Positions 7,465-7,530 of a stretch of 7,530 nt of DNA are shown piece by piece; the stretch's first letter is position 1; the number at the start of each line of letters is the position of its first letter. The position numbers and the translations under genes were made by a program. The DNA lies in contig DUHU01000046.1 in NCBI GenBank assembly GCA_013330765.1, positions 1 through 7,530 of the forward strand, read 5' to 3'. The notes below the pieces were generated by a model. It had not been told where the DNA came from, did no database searches, and was given only the letters and a program-made list of their open reading frames with translations. The stretch comes from Candidatus Poseidoniaceae archaeon. Lineage in GTDB: Archaea; Thermoplasmatota; Poseidoniia; Poseidoniales; Poseidoniaceae.

Positions 7465-7469
7465 TTTTT
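7465..7469 (+). terminator. Second T-tract, possible backup terminator
   Basis: A run of five T occurs 17 bases after the first T-tract, and each tract is followed closely by GATACA. Tandem T-tracts downstream of stop codons are common at archaeal 3' ends. The assignment rests only on base composition and position. Confidence 0.3.
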
Positions 7470-7503
7470 CGATACATCTCGATGCACAATTCGGCCCACA
7501 GCG

Positions 7504-7511
7504 TTATATCT
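7504..7511 (+). promoter_or_regulatory. TATA-box-like element near the right edge
   Basis: The octamer TTATATCT lies in otherwise GC-rich DNA after the putative terminators. An archaeal TATA box is usually about 25 bases upstream of the start, which would place transcription initiation at or just beyond the window end. It partly overlaps a perfect 5-bp inverted repeat, TCTCG-TC-CGAGA (7509-7520), which could be a small operator or a chance palindrome. No purine-rich BRE is evident upstream, and the target gene is not visible. Confidence 0.3.
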
Positions 7512-7530
7512 CGTCCGAGAGACGGGGGCT

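Noticed and set aside
1..7530. CRISPR array, tRNA or rRNA genes, insertion sequence ends, attachment sites
   Set aside because: No regularly spaced DNA repeats, no cloverleaf or rRNA-like segments, and no transposase-like protein or terminal inverted repeats were seen. The repetition in the giant gene is at protein level only.

Overview
The window looks like archaeal genomic DNA from a marine Euryarchaeota lineage, most probably Marine Group II / Candidatus Poseidoniales. This is inferred from protein style, not from a marker gene. The proteins are acidic and lysine-poor, one is a giant sequon-rich surface protein, 3' ends carry T-tracts rather than strong hairpins, and no clear Shine-Dalgarno decides a start. 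Base composition is GC-rich and codon choice is similar in both genes.

Two genes on the + strand fill nearly all of it. Positions 1-6217 hold the 3' part of a giant gene that is open through the left edge, so its true start lies outside the window. Its product reads, in order: a globular segment resembling the extracytoplasmic C-terminal part of archaeal STT3/AglB oligosaccharyltransferases (to about residue 275, counting the TTG codon at 41 as residue 1); a first carboxypeptidase-regulatory-like beta-sandwich; a glycine-rich region with a hexapeptide repeat; roughly ten divergent beta-sandwich modules; two or three NEW3/CARDB-like modules; and one C-terminal transmembrane helix with a short basic tail. 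By my count there are 41 N-glycosylation sequons, all after residue 391.

After a 43-base gap with a small inverted repeat, positions 6261-7436 encode a membrane-anchored S8 (subtilisin-like) serine protease with all catalytic residues but no recognisable inhibitory propeptide. The last 94 bases have no gene. They hold two T-tracts that probably end transcription and, at the extreme right, a TATA-box-like element next to a short inverted repeat, which may serve a gene starting beyond the window.

Taken together, this looks like a cell-envelope locus. A large, probably heavily N-glycosylated membrane-tethered protein, possibly attached to an oligosaccharyltransferase core, is followed co-directionally by an exported protease that could process envelope proteins. 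The functional link between the two genes is inference from proximity.
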